Source: Balaenoptera acutorostrata
Taxonomy: Eukaryota > Chordata > Mammalia > Artiodactyla > Balaenopteridae
Length of the DNA: 64,000 nt
Direction of reading: 5' to 3'
Assembly: GCF_949987535.1 (NCBI RefSeq)
Contig: NC_080066.1
Location: forward strand, 130,118,335-130,182,334
A program made the position numbers and the translations under genes. Of the stretch, positions 1 to 11,689 are shown piece after piece. The notes beneath the pieces are model-generated. The model saw only the letters and a list, made by a program, of their open reading frames with translations. It made no database searches and was not told the DNA's origin. Numbering within the stretch: the first letter of the stretch is position 1; each line of letters starts with the position of its first letter.

Positions 1-121
1 GTATATATGTATAGGAAAAAACATAGTATATACAGGGTTCAGTACTATCTGTGGTTTCAGGCATCCACTGGGGAGTCTTGGAACATATCCCATGTGGATA
101 AGGGGCGGGGAACTACTGCAC
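1..121. mobile_element. Tigger-like DNA transposon end
   Basis: The sequence has the wording typical of a TcMar-Tigger terminal region: a run around GGTTTCAGGCATCCACTGG, followed by a G-rich near-palindromic end near 100-115. It runs off the left edge, so length and orientation cannot be settled. Assignment is from remembered consensus motifs. A different mariner-type relative is possible. Confidence 0.5.
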
Positions 122-139
122 CATGAAACTCACAAATGA

Positions 140-540
140 TACCTCTGAATAACTCCAATCAGTGCTTCCCATTTAATGCAAACCATTAACAGTATACTCT
201 CCTGCCTTCCACCTCCAACACCTGTTGTGTTTTATCAACAACAGAAATTTACTTCTCACAGTTCTGGAGGCTGGGAAGTCCAAGATCAGGGTACCAGTAT
301 GTTCAGGCTCTGGTGAGAGCCTTCTTCCAAGATGTAGACTGTGAACTTCTGGTTTTGTCCTCACAGGATGGAAGGAGTGAGGGATCTCAGTGGGTTATCT
401 TTTCTAAGTACACTAATCCCATTCATGAGGGCTCCACACTCATGACCTAATCACATCCCAAAGGCCCACATACTAACACCATCACATTGAGCATAAGAAC
501 TTCAACATGAATTTTGGAAGGACACAGACCATAGCACAGT
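140..540 (-). mobile_element. MaLR-type LTR fragment (ERVL-MaLR, MLT/MST-like)
   Basis: Read on the minus strand it has the order usual in mammalian MaLR LTRs: a start with a CTGTGTCC/AAAATTCATGTTGAAG block, a TTAGGTCATGAG segment, and the CCTCCAGAACTGTGAGA...AATTTCTGTTGTT block near the end. It is diverged, and no internal retroviral sequence or TSD is visible. The exact subfamily cannot be given without a consensus alignment. Confidence 0.65.
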
Positions 541-1169
541 GCCTGGAGCAGTCTCCCCATTAGACAGTAGTACCTTCCCCAGCAAAGGACACTGAGTTTG
601 CTCCTTCCGTCGTAGGACCAGGGAGGCCATTTGGTGTCATGCAAAGTATCCTAGTCTAAGAATCAAGAAGCTCCTCCCAGCCCCTGGTCCACCACACTGT
701 GATGCTGGGCTCATCACCCTCTTCTCTGGTCCTTGGTTTCCTCATTTGTCCTTTGAGCCAAGCCAGCTCTACAAACTCCACAATTGTCGGACCACAAAGC
801 TAAAGTGAAGGGTGGGACTTGTGACAGGCATAAGCCCAAGACCACGTGAGTCCGCATTTTACCCACGCCTACTCAGCAAGCCCACCCCAAAGACAAGATG
901 AGCAAGCACAAACCTTCTGCCACAGCTCCAAGAACGCAGCACCATGTCCTTGGGCCTCTGACCATCCCAAGTCATGTAAATAAGAATGACACTCCATCCC
1001 CATCCCAGCCCCACCAGCAGACCAGCTGAGTGTGTAAAAGAAGCCTAAAATAACTCAATAGCAGATCTGTCCCCCACCCCCGCCCAAAGACACCACACTT
1101 CCTTAACTTGAAAAGGTTGAGGAGGGATTAATGAAGTGCCATTACATATTAACAAAATGGCGGTTTTAG
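541..1169. other. Unique intergenic sequence
   Basis: No repeat family, open frame or RNA gene is recognisable here. There is a C-rich patch at about 1070-1085. Short open frames are scattered and show no domain. Confidence 0.5.
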
Positions 1170-1539
1170 GTATTTTTTTTAACATCTTTATTGGAGTATA
1201 ATTGCTTTACAATGTTGTGTTAGTTTCTGCTGTATAACAAAATGAATCAGCTATATGCATACATATACCTCCCTCTTGAGCCTCCCTCCCACCCTCCCTA
1301 TCCCACCCCTCTAGGTGGTCACAAAGCACCGAGCTGATCTCCCTGTGCTATGCGGCTGCTTCCCACTAGCTATCTATTTTACATTTGGTAGTGTATATAT
1401 GTCCATGCCACTCTCTCACTTCATCCCAGCTTACCCTTCCCCTTCTCCGTGTCCTCAAGTCCATTCTCTACATCTGCGTCTTTATTCCCGTCCTGCCCCT
1501 AGGCTCTTCATGACCTTTTTTTTTTTCTTTTTTTAGATT

Positions 1540-4500
1540 CCATATATATGGGTTAGCATACAGCATTTGTTTTTTCCTTTCTAAATTACTTCACTCTATA
1601 CGACAGACTCTAAGTCCATCCACCTCACTACAAATAACTCAATTTCATTTCTTTTTATGGCTGAGTAATATTCCATTATATATATATGTGCCACATCTTC
1701 TTTATCCATTCATCTGTCGATGGACACTTAGGTTGCTTCCATGTCCTGGCTATTGTAAATAGTGCTGCAATGAACAATGTGGTACATGACTCTTTTTGAA
1801 TTATGGTTTTCTCAGGGTATATGCCCAATAGTGGAATTGCTGGGTCATATGGTAGTTCTATTTTTAGCTTTTTAAGGAACCTCCATACTTTTCTCCATAG
1901 TGGCTGTATCAAGCTACATTCCCACAAACAGTGCAAGAGGGTTCCCATTTCTCCACACCCTCTCCAGCATATATTGTTTGTAGATATTTGGATGATGGCC
2001 ATTCTGACTGGTGTGAGGTGATACCTCATTGTAGTTTTGATTTGCATTTCTCTAATGATTAGTGATGTTGAGCATCATTTCATGTGTTTCTTGGCCATCT
2101 GTATGTCTTCTTTGGAGAAATGTCTATTTAGGTCTTCAGCCCATTTTTGGACTGGGTTGCTTGTTTTTTCATACTGAGCTGCATGAGCTGCTTGTATATT
2201 TTGGAGATTAATCCTTTGTTGGTTGCTTCATTTGCAAATATTTTCTGCCATTCTGAGGGCTGTCTTTTCGTCTTGTTTATGGTTTCCTTTGCTATGCAAA
2301 ACCTTTTAAGTTTCAGTAAGTCTCATTTGCTTATTTTTGTTATTTCCATTTCTCTAGGAGGTGGGTAAAAAAGATCTTGCTGTGATTTATGTCATAGGGT
2401 GTTCTGCCTTTGCTTTCCTCTAAGAGTTTCATAATGTCTGACCTTACATTTAGGTCTTTAATCCATTTTGAGTTTATTTTTGTGTATGGTGTTAGGGAGT
2501 GTTCTAATTTCATTCTTTTACATATAGCTGTCCAGTTTTCCCAGCGCCGCTTATTGAAGAGGCTGTGTTCTCTCCATTGTATATTCTTGCCTCCTTTGTC
2601 AAAGATAAGGTGACCATATGTGCATGGGTTTATCTCTGGGCTTTATATCCTGTTCCATTGATCTATATTTCTGTTTTTGTGCCAGTACCATACTGTATTG
2701 ATTACTGTAGCTTTGTAGTATAGTCTGAAGTCAGCGAGCCTGATTCCTCCAGCTCTGTTTTTATTTCTCAAGATTGTTTTGGCTATTCAGGGTCTTTGTG
2801 TTTCCACACAAATTGTGAAATTTTTTGTTATACTTCTGAGAAAAACGCCATTGGTAGCTTGAAAGGGATTGCATTGAATCTGTAGATTGCTTTGGGTAGT
2901 ATAGTCATTATCATAATGTTGATTCTTCCAATCCAAGAACATGGTCTATCTCACCATCTGTTTGTATCATCTTTAATTTCTTTCATCAGTGTCTTATAGT
3001 TGTCTGCATACAGGTCTTTTGTCTCCTTAGGTTGGTTTATTCCTAGGTGTTATATTCTTTTCGTTGCAGTGGCAAATGAGAGTGTTTCCTTAATTTCTCT
3101 TTCAGATTTTTCATCATTAGTGTATAGAAATGCAAGAGATTTCTGTGCATTACTTTTGTATCCTGCTACTTTACCAAATTCATTGATTAGCTCTAGTAGT
3201 TTTCTGGTAGCTTCTTTAGGATTTTCTATGTATAGTATCATGTCATCTGCAAACAATGGCAGTCTTACTTCTTCTTTTCCAATTTGGATTCCTTTCATTT
3301 CTTATTCTTCTCTGATTGCTGTGGCTAAAACTTCCAAAATATGTTGAATAATAGCTGTGAGAGTGGACAACCTTGTCTTGTTCCTGATCTTGGAGGAAAT
3401 GGTTTCAGTTTTTCACCATTTAGAATGATGTTTGCTGTGGGTTTGTCATATATGGCCTTCATTATGTTGAGGTAGGTTCCCTCTTTGTTCACTTTCTGGA
3501 GAGTTATTAACATAAATCGGTGTTGAACCTTATCAAAAGCTTTCTCTGCATCTATTGAGATGATCATATGGTTTTTATCCTTCAATTTGTTAACATGGTG
3601 TATCACGTTGATTGATTTCCGTATATTGAAGAATCCTTGCATCCTTGGGATAAACCCCACTTGATCATGGTGTATGATCCTTTTAATGTGCTGTTGCATT
3701 CTGTTTGCTAGTATTTTGTTGAGGATATTTGTATGTATGTTCATCAGTGATACTGGCCTGCAGTTTTCCTTTTTTGTGACATCTTTGTTTGCTTCTGGTA
3801 TCAGGGTGATGGTGGCCTCATAGAATGAGTTTGGGAGTGTTCCTCCCTTTGCTATATTTTGGAAGAGTTTGAGAAGGATAGTTGTTAGCTCTTCTCTAAA
3901 TGTTTGATAGAATCCACCTGTGAAGCCACCTGGTCCTGGCTTTGGTTTGTTGGAAGATTTTTAATCACAGTTTCAATTACAGTGCTTGTGTTTTTTCTGT
4001 TTACGTTTTCTATTTCTTCCTGGTTCAGTCTCAGAAGGTTGTGTTTTTCTAAGAATTTTTCCATTTCTTCCAGGTTGTCCATTTTATTGGCATATAGTTG
4101 CTTGTAGTAATCTCTCCTGATCCTTTGTATTTCTGCAGTGTCACTTGTTGCTTCTCCTTTTTCATTTTTTTTTTTTATGGTTGTGTTGGGTCTCCGTTTC
4201 TGTGAGAGGGCCCTCTCCAGTTGCGGCAAGCAGGGGCCACTCTTCATCAGGGTGCGAGGGCCTCTCACTATCGCGGGCTCTCCCGCTGCAGAGCATAGGC
4301 TCCAGACGCGCAGGCTCAGCAATTGTGGCTCACGGGCCCAGCAGCTCCACAGCACGTGGGATCTTCCCAGACCAGGGCTCAAACCCATGTCCCCTGCATT
4401 GGCAGGCAGACACTCAACCACTGCACCACCAGGGAAGCCCTCCTTTTTCATTTCTAATTCTGTTGATTTGAGTCTTCTCCCATTTTTTCTTCATGAGCCT

Positions 4501-4599
4501 GATTAATGGTTTATCAATTTCGTTTATCTTCTCAAAGAACCAGCTTTTAGTTTTATTGATCTTTGCTACTGTTTCCTTCATTTCTTTTCCATTTATCTC
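1540..4599 (-). pseudogene. L1 ORF2 remnant (reverse transcriptase part)
   Basis: ORF2 encodes the L1 endonuclease/reverse transcriptase that performs target-primed reverse transcription in the nucleus. Here only the part from the middle of the protein to the C-terminus survives, in several frames. An RT segment with SIDAEKAFD and [10 protein letters not shown] lies in the open stretch 3325-3744. The catalytic FADDM box lies in 3050-3298. The C-terminal Cys/His region (WRGCGE..LLHC) lies in 1676-2047, where the first Cys of the usual motif is kept and the later Cys residues are present. The frames are broken by frameshifts, stops and the SINE at 4168-4440, so it cannot make a working protein. 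The N-terminal endonuclease is absent. Confidence 0.85.
4168..4440 (-). mobile_element. CHR-type SINE (tRNA-derived) in L1 ORF2
   Basis: The minus strand starts with GGGCTTCCCTGGTGGTGCAG and contains the tRNA-related box B-like GGTTTGAGCCC at about 4375-4385, ending in an A-tail (T run on the plus strand). The target-site duplication CTCCTTTTTCATTT is perfect at 4154-4167 and 4440-4453. The SINE lies in the older L1, so it is younger than that element. Confidence 0.92.
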
Positions 4600-4784
4600 T
4601 TTTTTTTTCTTATTAGTCATCAGTTTTATACACATCAGTGTATACATGTCAATCCCAATCTCCCAATTCATCACACCCCCACCCGCACCCTCCTGCGGCT
4701 TTCCCCCCTTGGTGTCCATATGTTTGTTCTCCACATCTGTCTCTCAATTTCTGCCCTGCAAACAGGTTCATCTCTACCATTTTT

Positions 4785-7700
4785 CTAGGTTCCACATATA
4801 TGCATTAATATATATTTGTTTTTCTCTTTCTGACTTACTTCACTCTGTATGACAGTCTCTAGATCCATCCACGTCTCAACAAATGACTCAATTTCGTTCC
4901 TTTTTATGGCTGAGTAATATTCCACTGTATATATGTACCACAACTTCTTTATCCATTAATCTGTCGATGAGCATTTAGGTTGCTTCCACGACCTGGCTAT
5001 TGTAAATAGTGCTGCAATGAACATTGGGATGCATGTGTCTTTTTGAATTGTGGATTTCTCTGGATATATGCCCAGTAGTGGGATTACTGGATCATATGGT
5101 AATTCTATTTTTAATTTTTCAAGGAACCTCCATACTGTTCTCCATAGTGGCTGTATCAATTTACATTCCCACCAACAGTGAAAGAGGGTTCCCTTTTCTC
5201 CACACCCTCTCCAGCATTTGTTGTTTGTAGATTTTCTGATGATGCCCATTCTAACTGGTGTGAGGTGATACCTCATTGTAGTTTTGATTTGCATTTCTCT
5301 AATAATTAGTAATGTTGAGCAGCTATTCATGTGCTTCTTGGCCATCTGTATGTCTTCTTTGGAGAAATGTCTATTTAGGTCTTCTGCCCATTTTTGGATT
5401 CGGTTGTTTGTTTTCTTAATATCGAGCTACATGAGTTGTTTATATATTTTGGAGATTAATCCTTTGTCCGTTGATTTGCATGGAAATATTTTCTCTCATT
5501 CGGAGGGCTGTCTTTTCATCTTGTTTATGGTTTCCTTTGCTGTGCAACAGCTTCTAAGTTTCATAGATCCCATTTGTTTATTTTTGTTTTTATTTCCATT
5601 ACTCTAGGAGGTGGATCAAAAAAGATCTTGCTGTGATTTATGTCAAAGAGTGTTCTTCCTATGTTTTCCTCTAAGAGTTTTATAGTGTCCGGTCTTACAT
5701 TTAGGACTCAAATCCATTTTGAGTTTACTTTTGTGTATTGTGATAGGGAGTGTTCTAATTTCATTCTTTTACATGTAGCTGTCCAGTTTTCCCAGCACCA
5801 TTTATTGAAGAGACTGTCTTTTCTCCACTGTATATCCTTGCCTCCTTTCTCATAGATTAGTTGACCATAGGTGCGTGGGTTAACCTCTGGGCTTTCCATC
5901 TTGTTCCATTGATCTATATTTCTGTTTTTGTGCCAGTACCATATTGGCTTGATTACTGTAGCTTTGTAGTACAGTCTGAAGTCAGGGAGTCTGATTCCTC
6001 AAGCTCCGTTTTTTCCCTCAAGACTGCTTTGGCTATTCAGGGTCTTATGTGTCTCCAAACAAATTTTAAGATTTTTTGTTCTAGTTCCGTAAAAAATGCC
6101 ATTGGTAATTTGATAGGGATTGCATTGAATCTGTAGATTGCTTTCAGTAGTATAGTCATTTTCACAGTATTGATTCTTCCAATCCAAGAACATGGTATAT
6201 CTCTCCATCTGTTGGTATACTCTTTAATTTCTCTCATCAGTGTCTTACAGTTTTCTGCATACAGGTCTTTTGTCTCCCTACGTAGGTTTATTCCTAGGTA
6301 TTTTATTCGTTTTGTTGCAATGGTAAATGGGAGTGTTTCCATAATTTCTCTCTCAGATTTTTCATCATTAGTGTATAGGAATGCAAGAGATTTCAGTGCA
6401 TTAATTTTGTGCCCTGCAACTTCACCAAATTCATTGATTAGCTCTAGTAGTTTCCTGGTGGCATCTTTAGGATTCTCTATGTATAGTATCATGTCATCTG
6501 CAAACAGTGACAGTTTTACTTCTTCTTTTCCAATTTGTATTCCTTTTATTTCTTTTTCTTCTCTGATTGTCGAGGCTAGGACTTCCAAAACTATGTTGAA
6601 TAACAGTGGTGAGACTGACATCCTTGTCTTGTTCCTGATCTTAGAGGAAATGCATTCAGCTTTTCACCATTGAGAATGATGTTTGCTGTGGGTTTGTCAT
6701 ATATGGCCTTTATTATGTTGAAGTAGATTCCCTCTATGCCCACTTTCTGGAGAGTTTTTATCATAAATCTATGTTGAAATTTGTCAAAAGCTTTTTCTGC
6801 ATCTATTGAGGTGATCGTATGGTTTTTATTCTTCAATTTGTTAATATGGTGTATCACATTGATTGATTTGCATATACTGAAGAATCCTTTCATCTCTGCG
6901 ATAAATCCCACTTGATCATGGTTTATGATCCTTTTAATCTGCTGTTGGATTGTGTTTGCTAGTATTTTGTTGAGGATTTTTGCATCTATGTTCATCAGTG
7001 ATATTGGTCTGTAATTTTCTTTTTTTGTAGTATCTTTGTCTGGTTTTGGTAACAGGTGGTTGTGGCCTCATAGAATGAGTTTGGAAGTGTTCCTTCCTCC
7101 ACAGTTTTTTGGAAGAGTTTGAGAAGAATGGGTGTTAGCTATTCTCTAAATGTTAGATAGAATTCACCTGTGAAGCCATCTGGTCCTGGACTTTTGTTTG
7201 TTGGAAGATTTTTAATCACAGCTTCAATTTCATTACTTGTGGTTGGTCTGTTCATATTTTCTATTTCTTCCTGTTTCAGTCTTGGAAGGTTATACCTTTT
7301 TAAGAATTTGTCTATTTCTTCCAGGTTGTCCATTTTATTGGCATAGAGTTGCTTGTAGTAGTCTCTTAGGATGCTTGTATTTCTGTGGTATCTGTTGTAA
7401 CTTCTCCTTTTTCATTTCTAATTTTATTGATTTGAGTCCTCTCCCTCTTTTTCTTGATGAGTCTGGTCATGGTTTATCAATTTTGTTTATCTTCTCAAAG
7501 AACCAGCTTTTAGTTTTATTGATCTTTGCTATTGTTTACTTTGTTTCTATTTCATTTATTTCTGCTCTGATCTTTATGATTTCTTGCCTTCTGCTAACTT
7601 TGGGTTTTGTTTGTTCTTCTTTCTCTAGTTCCTTTAGGTGTAAGGTTAGATTATTTACTGGAGATTTTTCTTGTTTCTTGAGGTAGGCTTGTATAGCTAT

Positions 7701-8585
7701 AAACTTCCCTCTTAGAACTGCTTTTGCTGCATCCCATAGGTTTTGGATTGTTGTGTTTTCATTGTCATTTGTCTCTAGGTATTTTTTGATTTCCTCTTTG
7801 ATTTCTTCAGTGATCTCTTGGTTATTTAGTAACGTATTGTTTAGCCTCCATGTGTTTGTGTTTTACGTTTTTTCCCCTGTAATTCATTTCTAATCTCATA
7901 GTGTGGTCAGAGAAGATGCTTGATATGATTTCAATTTTCTTAAATTTACTGAGGCTTGATTTGTGACCCAAGATGTGATCTATCCTGGAGAATGGTCTGT
8001 GCACACTTGAGAAGAATGTGTAATCTGCTGTTTTTGGATGGAATGTCCTATAAATATCAATTAAATCTATCTGGTCTATTGTGTCATTTATAGCTTGTGT
8101 TTCCTTATTTATTTTCATTTTGAATGATCTGTCCATTGGTGTGAGGTGTTAAAGTCCCCTACTATTATTGTCTTACTGTCGATTTCCTCTTCTACAGTTG
8201 TTAGCAGTTGCCTTATGTATTGAGGTGCTCCTATGTTGGGTGCATATATATTTATAATTGTTATATCTTCTTCTTGGATTGATCCCTTGATCATTACGTA
8301 GTGTCCTTCCTTGTCTCTTGTAACATTCTTTATTTTAAAGTCTATTTTATCTGATATCAGTATTGCTACTCCAGCTTTCTTTTGATTTCCATTTGCATGG
8401 AATATCTTTTTCCATCCCCTCACTTTCAGTCTGTATGTGTCCTTAGCTCTGAAGTGGGTCTCTTGTAGACAGCATATATATGGGTCTTGTTTTTGTATCC
8501 ATTCAGCAAGCCTGTGTCTTTTGGTTGGAGCATTTAATCCATTCACGTTTAAGGTAATTATCGATATGTGTGTTCCTATGACCAT
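4785..8585 (-). pseudogene. L1 ORF2 pseudogene (endonuclease-RT)
   Basis: The frame starts at the usual MVIG..ISIITLNVNGLN endonuclease N-terminus at 8585 and ends at the TAG at 4785-4787, so the full length of about 1265 codons is represented. The endonuclease part (8115-8585) retains the catalytic Asn and the QETH glutamate, and a GDFN box. The SRIDHILGHK and SDH boxes are in the next open piece (7822-8136). The RT palm with FADDM is in 6037-6621 and SIDAEKAFD in 6591-6995. The Cys/His C-terminus is in 4956-5345. Several frameshifts and stops separate these pieces. The catalytic residues themselves look kept, so decay is mainly by indels. Confidence 0.88.
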
Positions 8586-8643
8586 TTTCTTAATTTGGGG
8601 GGCTTTGTTTTTGTAGGTCCTTTTCTTCTCTTGTGTTTCCCAC

Positions 8644-9535
8644 TTAGAGAAGTTCCTTTAGCATTTGTTGTAGAGCTGGTTTGGTGGTTCTGAATTCTCT
8701 TAGCTTTTGCTTGTCTGTAAAGCTTTTGATTTCTCCATCAAATCTGAATGAGATCCTTGCTGGGTAGAGTAATCTTGGTTGTGGGTTCTTGCCTTTCATC
8801 ACTTTAAGTATATCATGCCACTCCCTTATGACTTGTAGAGTTTCTGCTGAGAAATCAGCTGTTAACCTTATGGCAGTTCCCTTGTATGTTATTTGTCGTT
8901 TTTCCCTTGTTGCTTTCAATAATTTTTCTTTGTCTTTAATTTTTGCCAATTTGATTACTATGTATCTCAGCGTGTTTCTCCTTGGGTTTATCCTGTATGG
9001 GACTCGCTGCACTTCCTGGACTTGGGTGCCTATTTCCTTTCCCATGTTAGGGAAGTTTTCGACTATAATCTCTTCAAATATTTTCTCGGGTCCTTTCTCT
9101 CTCTCTTCTCCGAGACCCCTATAATGCGAATGTTGTTGCATTTAATGTTGTCCCAAAGGTCTCTTAGGCTGTCTTCATTTCTTTTCATTCTTTTTTCTTT
9201 ATTCTGTTCCACAGTAGTGAATTCCACCATTTTGTCTTCCATATCACTTATCTGTTCTTATGCCTGTTATTCTATTGATTCCTTCTAGTGTATTTTTCAT
9301 TTCAATTATTGTATTGCTCATCTCTGTTAGTTTTTTAATTCTTCTACATCTTTGTTAGACATTTCTTGCATCTTCTCGATCTTTGCCTCCATTCTTTTTC
9401 CGAGGTCCTGGATCATCTTCACTATCATTATTCTGAATTCTTTTTCTGGAAGGTTGCCTATCTCCCTTCATTTAGTTGTTTTTCTGGGGTTTTATCTTGT
9501 TCCTTCATCTGGCACATAGTCCTCTGCCTTTTCAT
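8644..9535 (-). pseudogene. L1 ORF1 pseudogene (RNA-binding chaperone)
   Basis: ORF1 protein coats L1 RNA in cytoplasmic particles. The C-terminal half is open over 8644-9141 and carries the conserved RINPRRN, RLTADFSAET and YPARISFRF segments of the RRM/C-terminal domain. The N-terminal coiled-coil part up to the start near 9533-9535 is broken: compared with the sense copy at 55759-56625, indels occur around 9141-9320. The stop is next to 8644. Confidence 0.85.
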
Positions 9536-10427
9536 CTTGCCTATCTTTCTGTGAATGTGGTTTTTGTTCCACAGGCTGCAGGATTGTAGTTCTTCTTGCT
9601 TCTGCTGTCTGCCCTCTGGTGGATGAGGCTATCTAAGAGGCTTGATGGGAGGGACTGGTGGTGGGTAGAGTTGACTGTTGCTCTGGTGGGCAGAGCTCAG
9701 TAAAACTTTAATCCACTTGACTGTTGATGGGTGGGGCTGGGTTCCCTCTCTGTTGTGTTTGGCCTGAGGCAACCCAACACTGGAGCCTACCTGGGCTCTT
9801 TGGTGGGGCTAATGACAGACTCTGGGAGGTCTCACGCCAAGGAGTACTTCCCAGAACTTCTGCTGCCAGTGTCCTTGTCCCCACGGTGAAACAGAGCCAT
9901 CCCCCACCTCTGCAGGAGACCTTCCAACACTAGCAGGTAGGTCTGTTTCAGTCTCCCCCAGGGTCACTGCTCCTTCCCCTGGGTCCCGATGCGCACACTA
10001 CTTTGTGTGTGCCCTCCAAGAGTGGAGTCTCTGTTTCCCCCAGTCCTGTTGAAGCCCTGCAATCAATTCCCACTAGGCTTCAAAGTCTGATTCTCTAGGA
10101 ATTCCTCCTCCCATTGCCAGACCCCCAGGTTGGGAAGCCTGACGTGGGGCTCAGAACCTTCATTTAGTGGGTGGACTTCTGTGGTATAAGTGTTCGCCAG
10201 TCTGTGAGTCACCCACCCACCGGTTATGGGATTTGATTTTACTGTGATTGCACCCCTCCTACCGTCTCATTGTGGCTTCTCCTTTGTCTTTGGATGTGGG
10301 GTATCTTTTTTGGTGAGATCCAGTGTCTTCCTGTCGATGACTGTCCAGCAGCTAGTTGTGATTCTGGTGTTCTCTCAAGAGGGAGTGAGAGCATGTCCTT
10401 CTACTCCGCCATCTTGGTTCCTCCTCC
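9536..10427 (-). promoter_or_regulatory. L1 5' UTR / internal promoter (type II)
   Basis: About 890 bp upstream of ORF1 on the minus strand, with no open frame. Its outer end reads GGAGGAACCAAGATGGCGGA. The CCGCCATCTTG at 10406-10416 is a YY1-type site in the position where L1 promoters place it to fix the transcription start. This UTR is unrelated over most of its length to the roughly 2.1-kb UTR of the copy at 53675. Confidence 0.7.
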
Positions 10428-11558
10428 AGGATGATTTGTTTTCTATTCAGGTATTCCACAGATGCAGGGTACATCAAGTTGATTGTGGGGATTTAATCTG
10501 CTGCTCCTGAGGCTGCTGGGAGAGATTTCCCTTTCTCTTCTTTGTTCACATAACTCCTGGAGTTCAGCTTTGCTTTTGGCCTAGCCTCTGTGTTTAGGCC
10601 ACCCTCAGGTGTCTGTTCCCCACCCAGACAGGTGGGGGTTAAAACAGTGGCTGATTAGGGGTCTCTGGCTCACTCAGGCTACAGGGAGGGAGGGGTATGG
10701 TACTCATAATTGGAATGCAGGGTGAGCCTGTGGCAGCAGAGGCCAGCATGACATTACAGCAGCCTGAGGCGTGCCGTGTGTTCTCCTGGAGAGGTTGTCC
10801 CCGGATCACGGGACCCTGGCAGTGGCGGGCTGCACAGGCTCCCAGGAGCATGTGGATAGTGACCTGTGCTTGCATACAGGATTCTTGGTGGCTGCAGTGG
10901 CAGCGTTAGTGTTTCATGACCAGCTCTGGGGTCTGAGCTGATAGCCGTGGCTCGCACCCATCTCTGGAGCTCGTTTAGGCAGTGCTCTGTCTTCTGTGGG
11001 CAGACGGGGAAGGAATCCCCTCTCCTTGTGCACCCCGAAACAATGGTCTCTTGCCTCTTAGGCAGGTCCAGAATTTTTCCCGGACTCCATCCCGGCTAGC
11101 TATGGCTCACTAGCCCCCTCTGGCTGTGTTCACGCAGCCAACCCCAGTCCTCTCCCTGGGATCTGACCTCCGAAGCCCAAGCTTCAGCTCCCAGCTCCCG
11201 TCCACCCCAGCAGGTGAGCAGACAAGCCTCTCAGGCTGGTGAGTGCTGGTTGGCACCAATCCTCTGTGTGGGAATCTCTCCGCTTTGCCCCCTGCACCCC
11301 CATTGCTGCGCTCTCCTCCGTGGTTCTGAAGCTCCTCCCGCCCGCCCACCCCCCATCTCCATCAGTGAAGGAGCTTCCTAGTGTGTGGAAACTTTTCCTC
11401 CTTCTCAGCTCCCTCCCAGAGATGCATGTCCCATCTCTATTCTTTTGTCTCGTTTTTTCTTTTTTCTGTTGCCCTACCCAGGTACTTGGGGAGTTTCTTG
11501 TCTTTTGGGAAGTCTGAGGTCTTCTGCCAGCATTCAGTAGGTGTTCTGTAGGAGTTCT
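10428..11558 (-). mobile_element. L1 5' UTR fragment (type I), 5' part of the outer L1
   Basis: This matches, in reverse, the 5' UTR of the full-length copy over about 53764-54869 (for example the TCCACAGATGCAGG block at 10455 and the GTACTTGGGGAG region at 11482). It lacks the first 90 bp or so of that UTR and everything downstream of about 54869. It directly abuts the 5' end of the nested element. The simplest reading is that it is the other half of the L1 at 1178-4599. Confidence 0.8.
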
Positions 11559-11689
11559 GTATTTTTGATATGATGGAAAAAAAGTGCTTATGGCCTACAA
11601 ACGTCTTAGAGTCATCACCAGGCATTTGATTTATATTAACATTGAGTAATACTGGAATAGTTATGTGCATGTGGTTTTGAGTCCTTTTT

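Larger units (their letters stand above)
1178..4599 (-). mobile_element. L1 LINE, 3' part of the older host element (type I)
   Basis: This is an antisense L1. A poly(T) run at 1173-1180 marks the A-tail. The 3' UTR follows to about 1540 and then ORF2 from its C-terminus back towards the endonuclease/RT linker. The 3' UTR matches the one at 60562-60865 (same lineage, called type I here). A CHR SINE at 4168-4440 interrupts it, and at 4599 it stops abruptly against the poly(T) of another L1. The 5' part of probably the same element resumes at 10428-11558. A weak T-rich 8-bp repeat, GTATTTTT, occurs at 1170-1177 and 11559-11566 and may be the target-site duplication of the whole outer element. 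Confidence 0.85.
4600..10427 (-). mobile_element. Near full-length L1 LINE (type II) nested in older L1
   Basis: A complete antisense L1 layout: poly(T) 4600-4608, 3' UTR to 4784, ORF2 4785-8585, ORF1 8644-9535 and a 5' UTR to about 10427. The 5' end carries CCAAGATGGCGG, a YY1-type box like that at the start of active mammalian L1s. Length is about 5.8 kb. No target-site duplication is visible at its edges. The flanking DNA on both sides is the other L1 lineage, but from regions that are about 2.85 kb apart in a complete copy (compare 53675-60865). It is dead: both ORFs are broken. Confidence 0.9.

Noticed and set aside
4138..4506. Frames of 108-188 codons with Arg/Ala/Pro-rich products over the SINE
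   Set aside because: CHR SINEs are GC-rich and open in several frames. The same products recur at every SINE copy (22459, 34297, 43377, 44370).
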